Assembly (NCBI GenBank): GCA_900544295.1
Contig: UQUO01000001.1
Span: forward strand, 210,340-274,339
DNA from: an uncultured Eubacteriales bacterium
GTDB lineage: Bacteria > Bacillota > Clostridia > Oscillospirales > Oscillospiraceae
Length of the DNA stretch: 64,000 bases
Direction: 5' to 3'
The translations under genes were made by a program, and so were the position numbers. Numbering within the stretch: position 1 is the stretch's first letter; each line of letters starts with the position of its first letter. This document shows positions 17,863 to 25,269 of the stretch, one piece after another. The notes beneath the pieces were generated by a model. It searched no databases, was not told the DNA's origin, and worked only from the letters and a program-made list of their open reading frames with translations.

Positions 17863-17918
17863 TGGCGGAGAGTTAGGGATTCGAACCCTAGAGACCTTTC
17901 GGTCTACAGCATTTCGAG
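17863..17918 (-). tRNA. 3' half of a tRNA-Ser(CGA) gene: attachment-site scar
   Basis: Read on the minus strand, the fragment begins in the anticodon loop at CTCGAAA (anticodon CGA). It continues through the 3' anticodon stem TGCTG, the extra arm GACCGAAAGGTC and the T arm with GGTTCGAATCC, and ends with the acceptor strand and encoded CCGCCA. The 5' half is absent: the bases before CTCGAAA do not pair with TGCTG. Start at the anticodon loop is the usual crossover point of tRNA-targeting tyrosine recombinases, so this is an att core, not a functional tRNA. Confidence 0.85.
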
Positions 17919-17921
17919 TTC

Positions 17922-18182
17922 CATGCGAACAAGCCCAACAGCAAATGGGTAACAGGCATCTCCTACATCCACACCAAGCAGGGTGTACTGTACCTGTCGA
18001 TCTCTACGACAACAGCATCGTTGCCTACAAGACCGGAACACAGCAGACGTTAAATCTGGTGCTGGACACCATCCGCCTGGCCATGCGCTGAGATGATTGA
18101 CCGCTAAATCGATTTTTACAACCACGAGCACATCCAGCTAAAAACTGGAGTGGCGCCGCTCACGCTGCGCCACTCCGCTTAA
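17922..18182 (+). mobile_element. IS3-family (IS150-like) transposase OrfB remnant
   Basis: Two pieces of an IS3-type integrase-core transposase are joined. The first reads NSKWVTGISYIHTKQGVLYL, loses a few bases, then DLYDNSIVAYKTGTQQT in another frame and LVLDTIRLAMR to a stop at 18091. The second reads EMIDR, a stop codon, then IDFYNHEHIQLKTGVAPL to the natural C-terminus at 18182. The N-terminal half and the region with the last catalytic acid are missing, so it is dead. Confidence 0.8.
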
Positions 18183-18192
18183 AACTTCATAT

Positions 18193-18262
18193 TTCCCTAC
18201 ATTGAGGCTTTCTTCCCTACATTGAGGCTTTTTGTACTGTCCGCACAATCTGGGGCGGTTCA
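18193..18262. repeat. Tandem 20-bp repeat and IS3-type right end
   Basis: TTCCCTACATTGAGGCTT occurs twice with a 20-bp period (18193-18210 and 18213-18230). Immediately after, TGTACTGTCC (18233 onward) followed by TGGGGCGGTTCA resembles the terminal sequence of IS3-family elements, so this is probably the right edge of the decayed element. Confidence 0.5.
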
Positions 18263-18300
18263 CTTCCGTTTCAAGGCTTTTTTGTTTTCCGGCGGCGGGG

Positions 18301-18600
18301 TTAGAACAGCTCGTCGCCGCTTTTGTTGTCGAGGCCGGGGTGGAGGTCAAAGCGGACGGCGCCGACGCGGGCTTTGCCGTTTACCGCCTGCTCCACCAGC
18401 CAGGTACCCCTTATGCCAAAGCCGCCGCAGAGTTCTATCGCGCCGCAGCCAGCTTCCGCCATCTCGGCCGCCGCGGCGGCGCCCTGCTCGTAGGTCGATA
18501 CGCCTATGCTCGTCAGCCGCACCGACGGGGTCTCGACAAGCCCGCGGTCCTTTGCCGGGTCTGCGCCCGGAGCTATGAATATGAACGCCGCGTTCAGCAT
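18301..18600 (-). CDS. DUF6506-family protein
   Basis: This 99-residue protein starts at ATG 18600 behind AAAGGAGG. It begins MLNAAFIFIAPGADP and has an alternating hydrophobic pattern with a Gly-rich segment IELCGGFGIRGTW near residue 60, as in small alpha/beta proteins of the DUF6506 group. It is the last gene of the dehydrogenase operon, 14 bp after the E3 gene. Function unknown. Constant association with aco-type loci would suggest an accessory or substrate-handling role. Confidence 0.65.
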   Translation of the reverse strand: MLNAAFIFIAPGADPAKDRGLVETPSVRLTSIGVSTYEQGAAAAAEMAEAGCGAIELCGGFGIRGTWLVEQAVNGKARVGAVRFDLHPGLDNKSGDELF

Positions 18601-18614
18601 CTCTGTGCCTCCTT

Positions 18615-20303
18615 TCACTTCTTGTTCGGGATATGTATCGCACGCTTCTGCGCCGCCAGCGCCGCCTCGCGCAGCGCCTCGGCCACCGTCGGGTGGCAGT
18701 GTATGGTATCCGTGAGCTCGTCGAGCGTGGCCTCGAGCCTTATCGCCAGCGCGGCCTCCTCGATGAGCTCCGTCGCGCTCGGCGCGAGGATATGCACGCC
18801 CAGGATCTCGCCGAACTTCGGCCCGGCGAGGACCTTTATCATGCCGCCCGTGCAGCCCAAGACCAAGCTCCGCCCGTTCGCGCTCGTCGGAAAGCGGCCC
18901 ACGACGTACTCTATGCCGAGCTCCCTGGCCCGCTCCTCCGTGTAGCCCACGCCGGCTATCTCGGGGCCTACGTAGGCGCAGGCGGGGCTCATGTCCTCGT
19001 CAAAGCCGCGCTCGCCGCCCATGGCGTTTTCCGCCGCGGCCTCGCCCATGGCCATCGCCGCGTGCGCCAGCATCAGCCTTCCGGAGCAGTCGCCCACCGC
19101 GTACACGCCGGGCACGCTCGTCTCCAGGCGCCTGTCCACCTTGATGAAGCCGTCCTCGAGCGCTATGCCCGCCTTTTCAAGCCCGAGGCCCTCCGTGTTG
19201 GGGCTGCGGCCCACGCATACAAGCACCTTCTCGGCATCAAACACCTCGTCCCTGCCGCCTGTGTCGGCATGGACGGCCGCGCCCTTCGCTGTGGCCTCCA
19301 ACCTCGTGACCTTCGCGCCCGTGCGCAAGTCCATGCCCTCGGCTATCAGCTGCGCCTTGGCAAGCTCGGCGAGCTCGCCGTCCATCTGGGGCAGTATCCG
19401 CGGCTGCAGCTCGAGCACCGTAACCTTCGTGCCGAAGCGCCGGTATACGCTGCCCAGTTCCACGCCTATGACGCCGCCGCCTATGACCACCATGCTCTCC
19501 GGTATGTGGTCGAGCGTGAGGCCGCCGGTGGAGTCTATGACTGCGGGGCAGTCCCTGAGCCCCGGTATGCCCGGCAGCACGGGCCTCGAGCCCACGGCGA
19601 TGATTATCTTGTCGGGCCGGAACTCCTTACCGCCCGCCGTGACGGTCTTGGGGCCGGTGAAGCGGGCCTCGCCCTCCACGACGCTTATCCTGTTCGCACG
19701 CATCAGCGCCCTGACGCCGCCCGTGAGCTTGTCCGAGACCGACTGCCTCGTAGCCTGCACCTGCGCCCAGTCCACTGCTACGTCCCTGCCTATGATGCCT
19801 ATCCCTGCGGAGCCTGTGGCAAGCTCGTAGACCTCGGAGCTGTGCAGCAGCGCCTTGGTGGGCATACAGCCCCGGTTGAGGCAGGTGCCGCCTATTTCGG
19901 CGCACTCTATGAGCGTGACCTTGGCGCCGAGCTGCGCGGCCCTTATCGCCGCAACATAGCCGCCGGGGCCGCCGCCTATAACGAGCACGCCGCCGCCCTC
20001 CGAGGACCCGGGTTCCGCCTCGGCGGGGTGCCCGGCAGCCGCCGGGGCGGGAGAGACGCTCTCGCCCCGTGCGCCTATGACGGCAACAGGCGTCAGGCAG
20101 GGCACCGTCCCGCCCGCGGCGACAAGTACCCTCAGCAGCACGCCGGAGGCAGTGGCCTCCACGTCGTTCGTCAGCTTGTCCGTCGAGACGGAGAAGAGCT
20201 TCTCGCCCTCCTGCACCGCCTCGCCCTCCTTCTTGTACCAGCTTTCTATCGTGCCCTCGGTCATGGTCAGGCCGAGCTTCGGCATTACAATCTCCTTTGC
20301 CAT
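18615..20303 (-). CDS. lpdA: Dihydrolipoamide dehydrogenase (E3) with N-terminal lipoyl domain
   Basis: This 562-residue protein reoxidises dihydrolipoamide in the 2-oxoacid/acetoin dehydrogenase complex. Residues 1-80 are a lipoyl domain with the target Lys in STDKLTNDVEA. After an Ala/Pro linker, residues from about 103 form the flavoprotein: FAD motif GGGPGGYVAAIRAA, redox disulfide GGTCLNRGCMPTK near 143-155, NAD motif GGGVIGVELGS near 275, and C-terminal HCHPTVAEALREA with the active-site His. The lipoyl-E3 fusion is known in acetoin/pyruvate complexes of some Gram-positives. It begins 9 bp after the E2 stop. Confidence 0.95.
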   Translation of the reverse strand: MAKEIVMPKLGLTMTEGTIESWYKKEGEAVQEGEKLFSVSTDKLTNDVEATASGVLLRVLVAAGGTVPCLTPVAVIGARGESVSPAPAAAGHPAEAEPGSSEGGGVLVIGGGPGGYVAAIRAAQLGAKVTLIECAEIGGTCLNRGCMPTKALLHSSEVYELATGSAGIGIIGRDVAVDWAQVQATRQSVSDKLTGGVRALMRANRISVVEGEARFTGPKTVTAGGKEFRPDKIIIAVGSRPVLPGIPGLRDCPAVIDSTGGLTLDHIPESMVVIGGGVIGVELGSVYRRFGTKVTVLELQPRILPQMDGELAELAKAQLIAEGMDLRTGAKVTRLEATAKGAAVHADTGGRDEVFDAEKVLVCVGRSPNTEGLGLEKAGIALEDGFIKVDRRLETSVPGVYAVGDCSGRLMLAHAAMAMGEAAAENAMGGERGFDEDMSPACAYVGPEIAGVGYTEERARELGIEYVVGRFPTSANGRSLVLGCTGGMIKVLAGPKFGEILGVHILAPSATELIEEAALAIRLEATLDELTDTIHCHPTVAEALREAALAAQKRAIHIPNKK

Positions 20304-20312
20304 ACGCGCCTC

Positions 20313-21626
20313 CTATGCCAGCGCCAGCGCCGGGCACTCTATGAGCTTCTTGAGCCTCTGCAGGAACTGCGCCGCCACCGAACCGTCCACGACCCTGTGG
20401 TCCGCCGTCAGTGAGAGGTTGAGTATGGGCCGCACGCAAATCTCGCCGTCCACGACCACCACCTTGTCCTCTATCGTGTTGACACCCAGAATGGCCACCT
20501 CGGGCTGGTTGATTATCGGCGTGAAGCTCTCTATGCCGTACATACCCAGGTTGGTTATCGTGAAGGTGCCGCCCTTGAGCCTGTCCATGGGCAGGCCGCC
20601 CGTGCGTGCGAGATTGGCCAGCTCCTTCACTTCGGCGGAGATCTCACGCAGGCTCTTCATGTCGGCGTCCGGCACGTTCGGCACGACAAGGCCGTTATCC
20701 AGCGCCACGGCGACGCCGATGTTCACGTAGTTCTTGTAGATGATATTGTCCCCGTCTACAGAGCAGTTGAGCAGCGGGAACTCGCGCAGGGCCAGAGCCG
20801 TCAGCTTCACGAGGATGTCGGTGTAGCTGACCTTTATGTCCTCAGCCTTGAGCCTCTGCCGGAACTTCGCAAGCTCGGAGACGTCGCAGCCGAGGTTGAA
20901 GCTGACGGTGGGGCTGGTCATGTGGCTGTTGTGCATATTTCTGGCTATGGCGCGGCGCATACCGGTCATGGGCTTGGTCTCCTCACGCGGCTGGGCTTCC
21001 GGCGCGGGGCCCCTGGATGCGGCGGCGAGGATGTCGGCGGCGAGGATGCGCCCGCCCTTGTGTGGGACGTCCTTCAGCTCGAGGCCGAGCTCGGCCGCGG
21101 CCTTGGCGGCGAGCGGGCTGGCCTTGGGGCCGGGCTCTGCGGGCGGCGGGGGCGGCGCAGCCTTGAACTTTTTGACGTCCTCCTCCGTTATCCTGCCGCC
21201 GGGGCCGGTGCCGGGCACCTCGGCCAGCTCCACGCCGAGCTCCCTTGCGAGCTTCTTGGCCGCAGGCGAGGCCACGACCCTGCCGGCGGGCGGCTTCGGC
21301 GCCGGGGCGGGCTTGGGCGCGGCCGCCTCAGGACCGGGCGCCGGCCCGGCCTCAGGCGCGCCGGGCAGGAGCGGGGAAATGTCCTCGCCCGCCTCACCTA
21401 TGACGGCCACGCCGGCCAGGCAGGGTAGGGTCTCTCCCTCCTTCGCCAGTATCTTCAAAAGTGTGCCCGAGGCCGTGGCCTCTATGGTGTTCGTGAGCTT
21501 GTCGGTCTCGACCTCGAAGAGCGGCTCGCCTTCCCTGACGGCCTCGCCCTCGGCCTTGAGCCAGCGGCTGACCGCGCCCTCCGTCATCGTGAGGCCGAGC
21601 TTCGGCATCACTACGAGTTTTGCCAT
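20313..21626 (-). CDS. acoC: Dihydrolipoamide acyltransferase (E2) of the acetoin/2-oxoacid dehydrogenase complex
   Basis: This 437-residue core subunit transfers the acyl group from E1-bound lipoyl to CoA. Residues 1-78 form a lipoyl domain (lysine in ETDKLTNTIEA). Two peripheral-subunit-binding domains follow, one near 115-150 (ASPAAKKLARELGVE) and one near 168-205 (ASPLAAKAAAELGLE), separated by Ala/Pro linkers. The catalytic domain occupies about 215-437 and ends with the HxxxDG motif DHRVVDG. The tandem binding domains are unusual against the common single copy. The ATG follows the acoX stop directly. Confidence 0.92.
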   Translation of the reverse strand: MAKLVVMPKLGLTMTEGAVSRWLKAEGEAVREGEPLFEVETDKLTNTIEATASGTLLKILAKEGETLPCLAGVAVIGEAGEDISPLLPGAPEAGPAPGPEAAAPKPAPAPKPPAGRVVASPAAKKLARELGVELAEVPGTGPGGRITEEDVKKFKAAPPPPPAEPGPKASPLAAKAAAELGLELKDVPHKGGRILAADILAAASRGPAPEAQPREETKPMTGMRRAIARNMHNSHMTSPTVSFNLGCDVSELAKFRQRLKAEDIKVSYTDILVKLTALALREFPLLNCSVDGDNIIYKNYVNIGVAVALDNGLVVPNVPDADMKSLREISAEVKELANLARTGGLPMDRLKGGTFTITNLGMYGIESFTPIINQPEVAILGVNTIEDKVVVVDGEICVRPILNLSLTADHRVVDGSVAAQFLQRLKKLIECPALALA

Positions 21627-22640
21627 TTAAGATCCCTCCTTCTTCTGCCGGAACATGCCGAGCCTTACGGCCTCGCTGAGCGCGGCTCTGGGCAGCACCC
21701 GCCAGGGGCCGTTCCTGTGTACGCTGAAGCTGACCTCGTTGCCGGGGTCAACGCGCAGCTCGCGCTCGCCGTCCAGGGCGATCATGTGCCGCTGCGCGGC
21801 GGTGAAGCCAAACTCCTGGCCGAGCCTCAGCTCGTGGACGCCGGAGATGCGCACCTCGGTGAGCACGCCCGCGGCTATGGGCGCCACCACGCTGCCCGCG
21901 CCCCCGCCTCCGAGCTCGACAGCCAGGGCTCTGTCCTCCGTGTCCCCTACCTGTCCGCAGACACCCGCCACAGCGGAAAAACCTATCGTCGCCGGGTGGC
22001 AGCGCGAGGCCACTATCAGCCGCATCCGCTCCGCGTCCCAGATGGCCCTCGCGCCCGCGAAAAAGTCGTCGGAGACGACGGCGTCTATGAGCGCGATGTC
22101 GCGCAGCCGGCCGTTCACCCTGACCTCTATGCGCTTGTCGCGTATGCAGCAGGCATAGGGCTCTGGCATGAGCGCAGCCGAGGCTGCGGCCATGCCGGCC
22201 ACCGTGCCCTCCATAAGCGTCGGGTAAACGTTGTTCGTACCGGTGGATACAGACAACAGCGGCACGCTGTCTATGCCCTTGGCCGCGGCGCGGCTCGTGC
22301 CGTCGCCGCCGAGGACTACCACGCAGCCGACCCCCATCTGCTCAAACATACGCGCCGCCCGAGTCGTGTCCTCCTGGGTCGCCTCGATCTCAAAGTCCAG
22401 CAGCCCGACCTCGGCCCTGAGCACGCCGTCGCTCTCGAGCCCCTCGCGCACCGCCCAGCCTATCATGAAGGTCTCGGGCATGAACAGTACACGCTCTATG
22501 CCCAGGCCCTGGGCCGCGAGCACTATCCGTTTGCAGATGTTCACCTTTTCGTTGTTGTCTATCGTCGTCGCATAGGAGACGAGGCGGCGGATGTCCTTGC
22601 CGGACGCGGGGTTGGCAATGACGCCGATGGTCCTTTTCAT
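21627..22640 (-). CDS. acoX: AcoX-like ATP-NAD kinase family protein
   Basis: From ATG 22640 (behind GAGAGGTG) this is a 337-residue protein with a NAD-kinase/diacylglycerol-kinase-like fold. It starts with IGVIANPASGKDIRR at residues 4-18, and the nucleotide motif VVLGGDGTSRAA lies near 105. AcoX is regularly encoded between E1 and E2 genes in acetoin loci. Its exact reaction is not established, though NAD or a related cofactor is a likely substrate. It lies within the operon after E1 beta, about 70 bp downstream. Confidence 0.88.
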   Translation of the reverse strand: MKRTIGVIANPASGKDIRRLVSYATTIDNNEKVNICKRIVLAAQGLGIERVLFMPETFMIGWAVREGLESDGVLRAEVGLLDFEIEATQEDTTRAARMFEQMGVGCVVVLGGDGTSRAAAKGIDSVPLLSVSTGTNNVYPTLMEGTVAGMAAASAALMPEPYACCIRDKRIEVRVNGRLRDIALIDAVVSDDFFAGARAIWDAERMRLIVASRCHPATIGFSAVAGVCGQVGDTEDRALAVELGGGGAGSVVAPIAAGVLTEVRISGVHELRLGQEFGFTAAQRHMIALDGERELRVDPGNEVSFSVHRNGPWRVLPRAALSEAVRLGMFRQKKEGS

Positions 22641-22708
22641 ACGCAGCACCTCTCAAAAAACGGCCCGCAGGTACCCAGTGAGCGCCTGCGGGCCTCGCCT
22701 TGCCTGCC

Positions 22709-23677
22709 TTAGAACAGCTTCTTCGCCGCGACCAGGATGTCCTGGGCGTTGGGTATGTAGTACTGCTCAAGATTCGGGGCGAAGGGCACCGGTGTGTCCA
22801 GCGCTCCGATGCGGATTACGGGCGCGTCGAGGTAGTCGAAGAACTCCTCGCCGATTATCGCGCTTATCTCGCCGCCGTAGCCGCCGCGCTTGACCTCCTC
22901 GGTGATGACGATGGCCTTGTGCGTCTTGGCGATGGTCTCGCCGATAAGCTCCTTGTCCAGCGGGTATAGGCTGCGCAGGTCGATGACCTCGACGTCCACG
23001 CCCTCGCCGGCGAGCTTGTCGGCGGCCTCCAGCGCGTCGTATACCTGCTTGCCATATGTGATGATGGAGAGGTCGGAGCCGGGCCTCGCCACACGGCCCT
23101 TGCCCAGGGGGATGGGCTCGAGGCTCGTGACCTCACCCTTGACGCCGAAGAGCGTTTTCTGCTCGAAGTACATAACGGGGTCCTCGTCGTCTATGGCCGC
23201 GAGCATGAGGCCCAGGGCGTCCTGTGCGCAGGAGGGGTAGACGACCTTGAGGCCGGGGACGTGGGTCAGCCAGGCCTCGAGGCTCTGCGAGTGCTGCGCT
23301 GCGGCGCCCGTGCCCGCACCCGCGGGCAAGCGCACAACCATGGGCATGGAGATCTTGCCGCCGAACATATAGCGCATCTTCGCCGCCTGGTTCACGAGCT
23401 GGTCCATACCGACCGTGAGGAAGTCGCAGAACATGAGCTCGGCTATGGGCCGCAGGCCCGTTGCCGCCGCGCCGACCGCGCAGCCTATGATGGCGCCCTC
23501 GGAGATGGGCGTGTCCCGCACCCGCTCCGGGCCGAATTCGTCAAACATACCCGCAGAGACTCCAAAGCAGCCGCCGAAGGCGCCGACGTCCTCGCCGAAC
23601 AGGACCACGTTCGGGTTCTCGCGCATCCGGATGCTCATGCCCTCCCGGATGGCCTCGCCGTAAGTCATCATCGTCAT
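22709..23677 (-). CDS. acoB: Acetoin/2-oxoacid dehydrogenase E1 beta subunit
   Basis: This 322-residue subunit forms the thiamine-diphosphate enzyme with the E1 alpha encoded just upstream (4-bp ATGA overlap). The transketolase-type pyrimidine domain begins YGEAIREGMSIRM and contains GEDVGAFGG near residue 28. The C-terminal domain contains DLRSLYPLD and the GGYGGEISAI segment. Length and motifs fit AcoB/PdhB. The pairing with acoX and AcoR favours acetoin as substrate over pyruvate, but related complexes cannot be separated by sequence alone. Confidence 0.93.
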   Translation of the reverse strand: MTMMTYGEAIREGMSIRMRENPNVVLFGEDVGAFGGCFGVSAGMFDEFGPERVRDTPISEGAIIGCAVGAAATGLRPIAELMFCDFLTVGMDQLVNQAAKMRYMFGGKISMPMVVRLPAGAGTGAAAQHSQSLEAWLTHVPGLKVVYPSCAQDALGLMLAAIDDEDPVMYFEQKTLFGVKGEVTSLEPIPLGKGRVARPGSDLSIITYGKQVYDALEAADKLAGEGVDVEVIDLRSLYPLDKELIGETIAKTHKAIVITEEVKRGGYGGEISAIIGEEFFDYLDAPVIRIGALDTPVPFAPNLEQYYIPNAQDILVAAKKLF

Positions 23678-24660
23678 CTCTCGCGCACCTCCTCAACTAT
23701 GTCGGAATAGACGTCCACGACCGCGCTCTCCAGGCTCGGTATGGGCTGGGCGTCGGCAAAGGCGATGGCGTCCTCCACTTCTTTGGCCACCTGGGCGTCT
23801 ATCGCTGCCACCTCGTCGGCGGAGCAGACGCCGTTGTCCACGAGGAAGGCCGCAAAGCGCGGCAGGGGGTCCTTTTCCATCCAGGAGGCCTGCTCCTCCT
23901 TGGGCTTGTAGGTCGCGGGGTCGCCCTCGAAGTGGCCGCGCTGGCGGTAGGTCTTGCACTCGAGCAGCGTCGGGCCCTTGCCGGCCCGCGCCCTTGCCAC
24001 GGCCTCGGCGGCCGCCTCGTAGACGGCCAGGGGGTCGTTGCCGTCAACCGCGATGCCGGGGATGTTGTAGGCCGCGCCGCGGTCTGCGACGTCCTTTATG
24101 GCTTGGTGCCTGTCCTGGCTCATCGAAATGCCGTAGTGGTTGTTCTCGCATACGAAGATGATGGGCAGCTTCCAGATGGAGGCCATGTTGAGCGACTCGT
24201 GGAAGGTGCCCTGGTTCGTGGAGCCGTCGCCGAAGAAGCAGACGCAGACCTGATCCGTGCCGCGTATCTTGGCGGAGAGGCCCGCGCCCGTGGAGATGCA
24301 GTGTCCCGCGCCGACGATGCCGTTGGCGCCGAGGATGCCCTTGTCCCTGTCCGCGATGTGCATGGAGCCGCCCTTGCCCTTGCAGTAGCCTGTCTCCCTG
24401 CCGAAGAGCTCAGCCATCATGAGGTTGAGGTCGCCGCCCTTGGCAATGATGTGGCCGTGGCCCCTGTGCGTGCTGGTGATGAAGTCGTCGTCGCGCAGGC
24501 ATTCGCAGACGGCGGGCGCTATCGCCTCCTCGCCCAGGTACAGGTGGACGAAGCCGGGTATCTTGCCCTCTGCAAACAGCCGCGCAGCCGTGCTCTCGAA
24601 GTCCCGTATGCGGCGCATCTTCACATACATATCCTTCATTTGCTCTTTGCTGATCGCCAT
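23674..24660 (-). CDS. acoA: Acetoin/2-oxoacid dehydrogenase E1 alpha subunit
   Basis: This 328-residue thiamine-diphosphate-binding subunit carries the motif GDGSTNQGTFHESLNMAS near residues 165-182, which chelates Mg and ThDP, preceded by GHCISTGAG. The E1 phosphorylation-loop equivalent TYRQRGHFEGD is near 237. It decarboxylates or cleaves the substrate and passes the C2 unit to lipoyl-E2. It is second in the operon, 12 bp after the Lin0512-family gene. Confidence 0.93.
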   Translation of the reverse strand: MAISKEQMKDMYVKMRRIRDFESTAARLFAEGKIPGFVHLYLGEEAIAPAVCECLRDDDFITSTHRGHGHIIAKGGDLNLMMAELFGRETGYCKGKGGSMHIADRDKGILGANGIVGAGHCISTGAGLSAKIRGTDQVCVCFFGDGSTNQGTFHESLNMASIWKLPIIFVCENNHYGISMSQDRHQAIKDVADRGAAYNIPGIAVDGNDPLAVYEAAAEAVARARAGKGPTLLECKTYRQRGHFEGDPATYKPKEEQASWMEKDPLPRFAAFLVDNGVCSADEVAAIDAQVAKEVEDAIAFADAQPIPSLESAVVDVYSDIVEEVRER

Positions 24661-24672
24661 TTTTGACCTCCT

Positions 24673-25032
24673 TTATTCAGTGATGAATACTTCAACGGCG
24701 GCCAGCGCCGCCTCGATGCTGCAGTCCCTGTCGCCGAAGGCCTCGATGCACAGCCCATCGACCGTGAGACCGCCCTTCACCGGCCTCACCTCGACCGTGC
24801 CGACGGGCAGCGCCGAGGCCACCTCGGCACAGTCCACCTCCTCCGGCCGCGAGACCGCCACCGTCGCCAGTATCCGCACCTGCCTCGTGAAGTCCGTCAG
24901 ACCCAGCACCTCATCGAGCCCGCACAGGCAGCTGCGCGACACCGCATCCTTCACCGCCTTCTTCGCAGCCTTGGTGACATCCTGGCCATGAAAGTCCGTC
25001 CCCATCCCGAATTCAACGATGAATTTCTTCAA
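24673..25032 (-). CDS. Lin0512-family protein
   Basis: This 119-residue protein starts at TTG 25032, preceded by a strong GGAGGTGAG. It has the family opening KKFIVEFGMGTDFHGQDVTK (residues 2-21), a central CLCGL segment and a C-terminal acidic helix. Lin0512-like proteins are small cyclic-amidohydrolase-like subunits of unknown function, known mostly from Firmicutes. Here it is the leader gene of the acetoin-dehydrogenase-type operon, 34 nt from the inferred transcription start. That position suggests a role in the pathway. Confidence 0.72.
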   Translation of the reverse strand: MKKFIVEFGMGTDFHGQDVTKAAKKAVKDAVSRSCLCGLDEVLGLTDFTRQVRILATVAVSRPEEVDCAEVASALPVGTVEVRPVKGGLTVDGLCIEAFGDRDCSIEAALAAVEVFITE

Positions 25033-25072
25033 ATTCTCACCTCCGTGATAACTCCTTTCCGAATCCACTTTG

Positions 25073-25101
25073 AGTATACACTACTGTCTCATTATTCTCA
25101 A
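25073..25101 (-). promoter_or_regulatory. Sigma-A promoter of the aco operon
   Basis: TTGAGA (25101-25096) and TATACT (25078-25073) are separated by exactly 17 bp, differing from consensus at one position each. The -35 box lies inside TTGAGAATAATGAGA, a motif that recurs near acoR and lplA and may be an operator. The expected start is about 34 nt before the TTG of the first gene. Confidence 0.75.
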
Positions 25102-25176
25102 GAGCAGAAGGAGAAATTTCCACATTTCAGCATCAGAGACAAACTCTACGCCGTGATTTAGGTCCATTTTCATAAA

Positions 25177-25262
25177 TTGTGAGAATAATGACATAAAAAA
25201 CGAGACGAACCCCGGGAGTTCGTCTCGTATTCTTGAGAATATTATCAATTTGTATCAAACAG
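25177..25262. promoter_or_regulatory. Cluster of TGAGAAT motifs upstream of the aco promoter
   Basis: TGTGAGAATAATGA (from about 25178), ATTCTTGAGAAT (25229-25240, a near-palindrome) and GCTGAGAATTA (from about 25262) repeat the motif present in the aco -35 region and, twice, in the lplA promoter. They are likely binding sites for a common regulator, AcoR being the obvious candidate. Inference from motif recurrence only. Confidence 0.45.
25195..25228 (-). terminator. Rho-independent terminator of lplA-acoR
   Basis: ACGAGACGAAC and GTTCGTCTCGT form an 11-bp stem with a 7-nt loop, followed on the minus strand by six T residues. It separates acoR from the aco operon, so the latter depends on its own promoter. 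Confidence 0.9.
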
Positions 25263-25269
25263 CTGAGAA

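Larger units (their letters stand above)
1..17918. mobile_element. Probable genomic island with carbohydrate-use cargo (left end outside window)
   Basis: The segment has visibly lower GC than the DNA from 18.3 kb onward. It carries a self-contained sugar-use locus and ends in a tyrosine recombinase gene followed within 100 bp by the 3' half of a tRNA-Ser gene. This is the usual layout of integrative elements that recombine at tRNA genes. The other end and the intact tRNA are not visible. The polarity of the tRNA fragment (its 3' end faces the integrase) also allows a tandem-element or remnant reading, so the exact limits are inferred. Confidence 0.5.

Noticed and set aside
18633..20414. 593-residue plus-strand open frame opposite the E3 gene
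   Set aside because: Shadow of a GC-rich gene. Its composition is Arg/Ala/His-rich without domain pattern, and the opposite strand has clear lipoyl and flavoprotein motifs. The same applies to 25627-27207, 44070-45413, 47752-49113, 52817-53884 and 54198-56117.
21627..22640. Housekeeping NAD kinase call
   Set aside because: The canonical nadK is at 56449-57294. This one has the AcoX arrangement and lies inside the aco operon.
25139..25153. Possible sigma-54 promoter upstream of the aco operon (minus strand CGGCGTAGAGTTTGT)
   Set aside because: It has the GG and TTTG at the right distance, but lacks the TGGCA context and the GC of the -12 element. The sigma-A promoter nearer the gene fits much better.
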